Made by a program: the position numbers and the translations under genes. Shown here piece after piece: positions 1 through 3,241 of a DNA stretch of 5,287 bases. Under the pieces are notes generated by a model. The model was not told the DNA's origin, searched no databases, and saw nothing but the letters and a program-made list of their open reading frames with translations. Numbering within the stretch: position 1 is the first letter of the stretch; each line of letters begins with the position of its first letter. The DNA comes from Methanoregulaceae archaeon UBA288 (GTDB lineage: Archaea; Halobacteriota; Methanomicrobia; Methanomicrobiales; Methanospirillaceae), in assembly GCA_002495225.1 (NCBI GenBank), contig DAEF01000093.1, positions 4,177 through 9,463 on the forward strand, given 5' to 3'.

Positions 1-465
1 GATCGAGACCGCCCCGCGGTTGATCTCGGTCCGGCTCCGGGCCTCGACGCCGAGGTGGATCGCGGCGTTCACGCACCCGTCGACGAGGGGCGTGAGGGCG
101 TCCGCGTCGCGGCTCAGCACGAGCGCCTGCCGGAGCTGGCCCAGGATCTGGTCCTCGCCCATGATCATCGAGTCGAGCCCGCACGCGACCTCGAGCAGGT
201 GGCGGACGGCGTCCCCGCCCTCGCGGAGCGAGAAGCCGGTGCGCCCCGAGGCGTGGAGGTAGGCCGAGAGCTCGGCCCCGGTCCCCTGGACCAGGAGCTC
301 GACCCGGTTGCAGGTCTGGAGGAGGAGCGCGCCGCCGAAGACGGCCCGGGCGTCCGCGAGCAGGGCCGCCTCGTCGGGGAACCGGAAGGCCTCGAGCGCG
401 CCGACGTCGGCCTCGTGGTGGACCAGGCCGCCGATGGCCAGGGCGTGGACGAGAGTTTCAGACAC
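1..465 (-). CDS. hemA: Glutamyl-tRNA reductase, N-terminal part (runs off the left edge)
   Basis: Glutamyl-tRNA reductase makes glutamate-1-semialdehyde from glutamyl-tRNA with NADPH in the cytoplasm. This is the first committed step of the C5 tetrapyrrole pathway (siroheme, F430, corrinoids, heme). Only the first 155 codons are in the window; the family is usually about 400-430 residues. Visible signatures are LLLQTCNRVE at residues 47-56, whose Cys52 is the catalytic nucleophile of the family, then GLDSMIMGEDQILGQ (96-110), then RSRTEINRGAVSI (143-155), the glycine-rich approach to the NADPH domain. The start is a GTG at 463-465; there is no in-frame ATG before Met100. A GGAGGAG ribosome-binding sequence lies at 476-482 (minus), about 10 nt upstream. 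The GTG overlaps the last codons of the precorrin-2 dehydrogenase gene by 8 nt, so the two are almost certainly cotranscribed and translationally coupled. Identification is firm; the exact start is slightly less so. Confidence 0.95.
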   Translation of the reverse strand, partial: MSETLVHALAIGGLVHHEADVGALEAFRFPDEAALLADARAVFGGALLLQTCNRVELLVQGTGAELSAYLHASGRTGFSLREGGDAVRHLLEVACGLDSMIMGEDQILGQLRQALVLSRDADALTPLVDGCVNAAIHLGVEARSRTEINRGAVSI

Positions 466-1084
466 GGAAATACCGCTCCTCCACGAGCCGCCAGGCCCGG
501 TCCTCTCCCTCGGCGAGGGCCGCCCAGACCTCCGGGTCCTCGAGCACGGCCCGCAGCAGAAACGAACGCCGCCCCTGGTCGGAGACCTCGTCGCGGAGGC
601 GGCTCCGGATCCGGGCCTGCAGCGAGACCATCTCGTCCAGGCGCGGGAACGCCTCCTCGATCGCCTCACGGAGGAACCGGGCCATGCCCGGGCTCTCGCC
701 CCCGGTGCCGACCGCGACCACGTACCGCTTGCCCCGGGTCACGGCAGGGAGCTGCACGTCCCCGCCCGCACCCGAAGCGCTGTTCGCGAGGACCCCCTCG
801 GAGCGGGCCGCGCGCACGATCCGTCCGTTCAGGGCCGGGTCCGAGGTGGCCGCGACCACGAGCCGGGCGCCCGAGCAGAGCGCCCTCAGACCGGCGTCGT
901 CGAGACGGTCCAGCTCGGCCTCGACCAGCCGCGCTCCCGAGCCGGTGAGCGAGGAGACGAAGGAACGGGAGACGACCGTGACCTCGGCCTCGGGCAGGAA
1001 GAACGCGGCCTTCCGGGCGGCCACCTCCCCCCCGCCGCAGATCAGGACGCATCGGCCCGAAAGGTCGACCAGCAGGGGGATCAT
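458..1084 (-). CDS. Precorrin-2 dehydrogenase / sirohydrochlorin ferrochelatase family protein (Met8/CysG N-terminal type)
   Basis: The 208-residue product matches the CysG N-terminal/Met8 family, which oxidises precorrin-2 to sirohydrochlorin with NAD+ and in some members also inserts iron to give siroheme. Residues 1-30 form the Rossmann start, with the dinucleotide-binding turn CGGGEVAARK at 16-25. VVAATSDPALN (76-86) is the second strand and loop. YVVAVGTGGESPGMARFLRE (121-140) matches the family's VAVSSGGTSPxLARLLRE stretch. Residues 141-208 are the helical C-terminal part. The length is that of the stand-alone archaeal form, without the CysG methyltransferase domain. The usual NxxD motif reads NSAS (101-104), so the aspartate that acts in catalysis in CysG and Met8p is apparently serine. 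The gene is first in an operon with hemA, whose start overlaps its end by 8 nt. The ATG at 1082-1084 was chosen because the family N-terminus begins a few residues before the first beta strand (VLICGGG). Family assignment is firm; whether it does both reactions is unknown. Confidence 0.92.
   Translation of the reverse strand: MIPLLVDLSGRCVLICGGGEVAARKAAFFLPEAEVTVVSRSFVSSLTGSGARLVEAELDRLDDAGLRALCSGARLVVAATSDPALNGRIVRAARSEGVLANSASGAGGDVQLPAVTRGKRYVVAVGTGGESPGMARFLREAIEEAFPRLDEMVSLQARIRSRLRDEVSDQGRRSFLLRAVLEDPEVWAALAEGEDRAWRLVEERYFRV
476..482 (-). promoter_or_regulatory. Ribosome binding site of hemA
   Basis: The minus strand reads GGAGGAG here, 10 nt before the GTG at 465. It matches the archaeal Shine-Dalgarno consensus GGAGG and lies inside the end of the upstream coding sequence. 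It supports the GTG start, because no ATG is available nearby in frame. Confidence 0.6.
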
Positions 1085-1162
1085 TGATCAGGATCTCGCC
1101 TTCGGCTCTAATGAAGATACTGCCCGTTCCGGGCCGGATTTCAACGATCGGCGCATGAAACG
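1085..1162. other. Intergenic region upstream of the precorrin-2 dehydrogenase/hemA operon
   Basis: This short gap should hold the promoter of the minus-strand tetrapyrrole operon and perhaps that of the dead kinase on the plus strand. I see no convincing TATA box for either. A small perfect hairpin, GCCCG-TTC-CGGGC, sits at 1122-1134. On the minus strand, GGCGAG about 14 nt before the ATG at 1084 could be a weak ribosome-binding site. Confidence 0.4.
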
Positions 1163-2225
1163 GTGGGTCGCGCGGGCGGGCCCGATCTCGACCTGCCATC
1201 CCCCGGTCCCGTCTGCGACAGTGCCGGGGTGCAGTCGCCGCTCTCCCAGAAGAACGTGACCTATGGCAACCCGGCGGCCCTCGGTCGGCTCGGTCTCGTC
1301 GACGACGATCTCCGCCGGATGATCGGCATCGTCTCCGCGATCACGCCCGGGGACCGCCCGCGGGCGAACGAGACTTGCCAGCGGGTCCTGGGGAGGGGGA
1401 TCGACAGGATTTGATGGGCCTCAGGACCGGCGGGAGCACCTTTCCCATGATGGTCTGCACCGCGGCTGGAGCGGGGGGCCGTCGCAGGGGGTCGGGGGGA
1501 GCATCATTGACGCCAGTCGCCTGAAGCAGGTCGAGGCGGAGGTCCGCCAGCTGAACGTCGGCCTTGAGGGACGGGTGCTGTAGAGGACCCGTGAACTCGT
1601 GGAGGCGACCGGCGAACCGGGGGCGTTCACCTGCCCGGTCTCCCACGATCCCGGGACCCCGTAGCGGGCGATCGACGGGTATTTCGCGATCCTGGCGGAG
1701 ACGTCCGGCGCGCGCCGGGAGGGGAGGGAGCATCAGTCCCTCGACGAGATCCGGCGGACCGTGGAGCAGATGGACGGGCTGATCGCCGGCCTTCTCCCGC
1801 TCTCACGGCCGGGTCGGCGATCGACCGTCGCTGGTCATGGAGGTCGTCCCGGTCGCGCTCGAGGGAAGGTCCCGATCACTCTCGGAGAACTCCCCCCGTG
1901 CTGCGCGGACCGTGCCATGCTCCGGCAGGTGTTTGCACACCCGATCGGCAACGCCGGAAAATTCACCCGGGACGTCGAGGACCCCGGATAGAGGTGGGCG
2001 GCGTCAGAAACGGGAGGGAGACCGGCAATTTCGTCCGGGGCGGGCGAAATCTTCGGGCCGTTTAAGCGCCTGCAGAGGTCCGATCAGCACGAGGGCTCGG
2101 GGATCGGTCTCGCCACGGTCGACCGGATCGTCCGGAGGCACGGCGGACGGATCCGGGCGGAGAGCGAAACGGCCCTGGGAGCGGCCTTCTCCTTCACCCT
2201 CGACGGGCGCCCGGGGCAGCCATGA
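1163..2225 (+). pseudogene. Decayed PAS-domain sensor histidine kinase
   Basis: An intact ancestor would have been a PAS-HisKA-HATPase_c sensor kinase that autophosphorylates on histidine and signals to a response regulator. The pieces occur in the correct order. A PAS domain start (VTYGNPAALGRLGL) lies near 1255-1296, and its last strand (RTGGSTFPMMVCTAA, 1423-1467) is in another frame. A linker helix (IIDASRLKQVEAEVRQLN) follows from 1503. The HisKA H-box reads CPVSHDPGTP, with the phospho-acceptor His codon at 1644-1646, and IDGYFAIL follows. SLDEIRRTVEQMDGLIAGLL lies near 1738-1797. An N-box remnant with IGNAGKFT is at 1944-1967, and an F-box/G2 box (IFGPFKRL, then GSGIGLATV) at 2049-2120. 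The natural stop is TGA at 2223-2225. In-frame TAG stops occur at 1581, 1662 and 1989. The frame changes around 1415, 1500, 1985 and 2040, and the G1 box (DxGxG) is missing. The left boundary is a guess. No protein of this type can be made from it. Confidence 0.88.
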
Positions 2226-2290
2226 CGTGTCTCCGTCGAGAGGCCCGGCGATCCCGGGAACGCGTGGTATGGGATGCCCCAAGCAACATC

Positions 2291-2297
2291 TTTATGG
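2291..2297 (+). promoter_or_regulatory. TATA box of the RNase P RNA gene
   Basis: TTTATGG sits in a locally A+T-rich stretch, with its centre about 26 nt before the first base of the P1 helix at 2319. That is the usual archaeal spacing from TATA box to transcription start. The position supports both the promoter and the 5' end of the RNA. The start site itself is inferred. Confidence 0.7.
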
Positions 2298-2318
2298 GAT
2301 ATTATTCAGAGTAATACG

Positions 2319-2661
2319 CGAGAGGGAGAGTGCGGCCGACGGTGGCGCTTCTGCGCCGCTGAGGAAAGTCCCCCCACCCACCGGAAACGCAGCCGCATTC
2401 ACGTGCGGATGGCGAGAGTCATGGCAATGGCACAGAAACGGTACGCCCCGCGCGGAGCAATGAGGCGTCCGAGTCCTCCGGGACGAGCGCCGCCCTCACG
2501 GGCGGAGACGCGCCGAGCGTCGATGCGCGGGTGACGATGAAACGGCGAATCCCTGCGGGTGCAAGTCAGAACAGGGCCTTATCGGGCGTCCGGTCCCGGC
2601 CCGGGTTTGACGCATAGCCGAATGCCGCACAGAACAGAAGGGGGCTTACTCCTCCCACTCG
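2319..2661 (+). ncRNA. rnpB: RNase P RNA, archaeal type A
   Basis: This is the catalytic RNA of ribonuclease P, which cuts 5' leaders from precursor tRNAs with help from several small proteins. The universally conserved 5' core GAGGAAAGTCC lies at 2361-2371. The 3' core ACAGAACAGAAGGGGGCTTA lies near 2629-2648, and the two pair to form helix P4. Further conserved stretches are GGCACAGAAACGGTACG near 2428 and GAAACGGCGAATCCCTGCGG with GGTGCAAG at 2539-2565. Helix P1 can be drawn between 2319-2328 (CGAG-A-GGGAG) and 2652-2661 (CTCCC-A-CTCG), pairing throughout apart from one A-A mismatch. P3 is the hairpin GGCGC-TTCT-GCGCC at 2344-2357, and a distal P12 tip is CCGCCC-TCAC-GGGCGG at 2490-2505. 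The length, about 343 nt, fits archaeal type A RNAs. Small ORFs read through this stretch are spurious. The 3' end overlaps the reading frame of a minus-strand gene. Confidence 0.93.
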
Positions 2662-2989
2662 ATTTCACGCTCTTCTCGGAACCTTCGCATTCAGGCGCCA
2701 TTTTCTGATCCATCTGTAATTCATCGACAGAGTGATCGATCTTCTCAGTTTGTACACCAATGTGAGTCTGGATTTGCTCTTTGACGGTGCGCAAGCGTTC
2801 GTTAAGCAATTCCTGAGTAATAACCCCATCTTTTATCGGCACGATCAGAAAGTTGCCGTCGATAGCGTAGACCGCCGCGCGCTTATTGATCAGATCGTTA
2901 TGTCGGTTTTTCTCAAACCGGATTGTCGTGTAACAGTAACCCTTCTTTGGAGCCTCTTTCTTGATCTGTAAGAGAGAGTCAAGGTGCAT
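2579..2989 (-). CDS. Small protein of unknown function, C-terminus running antisense into rnpB
   Basis: I do not recognise this 136-residue product. Residues 1-55 look beta-rich and basic, with the core TIRFEKNRHNDLINK (22-36) followed by AVYAIDGNFLIVPI (39-52). Residues 58-97 look like a long amphipathic helix that could form a coiled coil. Residues 110-136 are encoded by the antisense strand of the RNase P RNA gene and are rich in Pro, Gly and Cys, unlike the rest. I therefore suspect the true or ancestral C-terminus was different. A second frame from 2690 ends at TAA 2646-2648 with a charged tail, REEREIEWEE, so a small indel near 2690-2700 is possible. The ATG at 2987-2989 is preceded by GAAGGTG, a modest ribosome-binding sequence, and by a TATA-like TTTATG at 3013-3018. 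Base composition is clearly lower in G+C than its neighbours, suggesting transfer. The small size and shape would fit a DNA-binding or antitoxin-like protein, but nothing proves it. Confidence 0.55.
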   Translation of the reverse strand: MHLDSLLQIKKEAPKKGYCYTTIRFEKNRHNDLINKRAAVYAIDGNFLIVPIKDGVITQELLNERLRTVKEQIQTHIGVQTEKIDHSVDELQMDQKMAPECEGSEKSVKSSGRSKPPSVLCGIRLCVKPGPGPDAR

Positions 2990-2996
2990 ACACCTT
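2981..2996. repeat. 16-bp near-palindrome across the start codon of the small gene
   Basis: AAGGTGCATACACCTT has perfect 6-bp arms (AAGGTG and CACCTT) around a 4-bp centre. On the minus strand it covers the ribosome-binding sequence and the ATG of the unrecognised small gene. That is a fitting place for an operator or an RNA hairpin controlling the gene, but a chance palindrome of this size is not excluded. Confidence 0.4.
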
Positions 2997-3012
2997 CGTT
3001 GTCCGGCCTGTA

Positions 3013-3018
3013 CATAAA
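3013..3018 (-). promoter_or_regulatory. Possible TATA box for the small minus-strand gene
   Basis: The minus strand reads TTTATG here, about 26 nt upstream of the ATG at 2989, with a second A+T-rich stretch (TAAATA) at 3021-3026. With archaeal spacing, the first would put transcription start at or next to the ATG, a leaderless message; the second would give a leader of a few bases containing GGTG. The sequence does not decide between them. Confidence 0.35.
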
Positions 3019-3042
3019 CCTATTTACACCGCCGGTTTAGAG

Positions 3043-3049
3043 AAAAAAA
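3043..3049 (-). terminator. T-rich terminator candidate for the NHL-repeat gene
   Basis: Seven consecutive T residues on the minus strand, within GGCCTTTTTTTCTCT, lie about 190 nt past the stop of the large gene and just before the promoter of the next minus-strand gene. Oligo-T stretches act as terminators in archaea. The distance is rather long, and shorter T-runs closer to the stop could also serve. Confidence 0.4.
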
Positions 3050-3110
3050 GGCCGAATTGAAGAGTATGGGTGCGTCATAAGCACTACCATATGTCAAGGC
3101 ATACCTTCTA

Positions 3111-3134
3111 TGTCTCGGCCGAAGTATCGAGACA
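3111..3134. repeat. Inverted repeat with 7-bp arms
   Basis: TGTCTCG (3111-3117) and CGAGACA (3128-3134) are perfect inverted copies separated by 10 nt. It lies about 108 nt past the stop codon of the large minus-strand gene. It could be an RNA hairpin in that gene's 3' end or a protein-binding site. No T-run follows it directly, so a bacterial-style terminator is unlikely. Confidence 0.4.
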
Positions 3135-3241
3135 GAGAGAAGGGAAATGCGTAATTTGCACCGCCCATTTACCCATTCCTTTATCGTTTTCAATTTTTGC
3201 CTTGAAGGCATCGAGTAAAAGGAGTGGTGGGGGATCGTCGA

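Larger units (their letters stand above)
3000..3241. other. A+T-rich stretch without a convincing gene
   Basis: Between the small gene and the NHL-repeat gene I see no reading frame with codon use or motifs that look real; the 61-63 codon frames on both strands are unremarkable. The stretch holds a T7 run read on the minus strand (3043-3049), an inverted repeat (3111-3134), and the candidate promoter of the small gene. It probably serves as the 3' untranslated and terminator region of the large gene to its right. Its base composition resembles that of the small gene, not that of the flanking GC-rich genes. Confidence 0.5.

Noticed and set aside
55..948. Long plus-strand frame of 297 codons opposite the tetrapyrrole genes, and the overlapping frame at 308-1087
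   Set aside because: These are antisense shadows of hemA and the precorrin-2 dehydrogenase in GC-rich DNA. Their products are Arg/Pro/Gly-rich and low in complexity, with no domain pattern.
2274..2534. Plus-strand frame of 86 codons across rnpB, and the frame at 1837-2463
   Set aside because: Both read through the structured RNase P RNA; the Arg/Pro-rich products have no resemblance to proteins.
2662..2710. Terminator for rnpB just past P1
   Set aside because: Only short T-runs (TTT at 2663, TTTT at 2701) are present. Either might serve, but neither is strong enough to call.
2732..2971. 79-codon plus-strand frame opposite the small unknown gene
   Set aside because: It starts with ATG and is hydrophobic, but has no ribosome-binding site or promoter. 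The minus-strand frame has both and a more protein-like composition.
3003..3035. CCGGC / GCCGG inverted arms around the possible TATA boxes of the small gene
   Set aside because: Five-base GC arms 23 nt apart are expected by chance in this genome.
3020..3211. 63-codon minus-strand frame and 61-codon plus-strand frame (3070-3255) in the gene-free stretch
   Set aside because: No ribosome-binding site, no motif and no composition that supports coding; one of them crosses the T-run terminator candidate.
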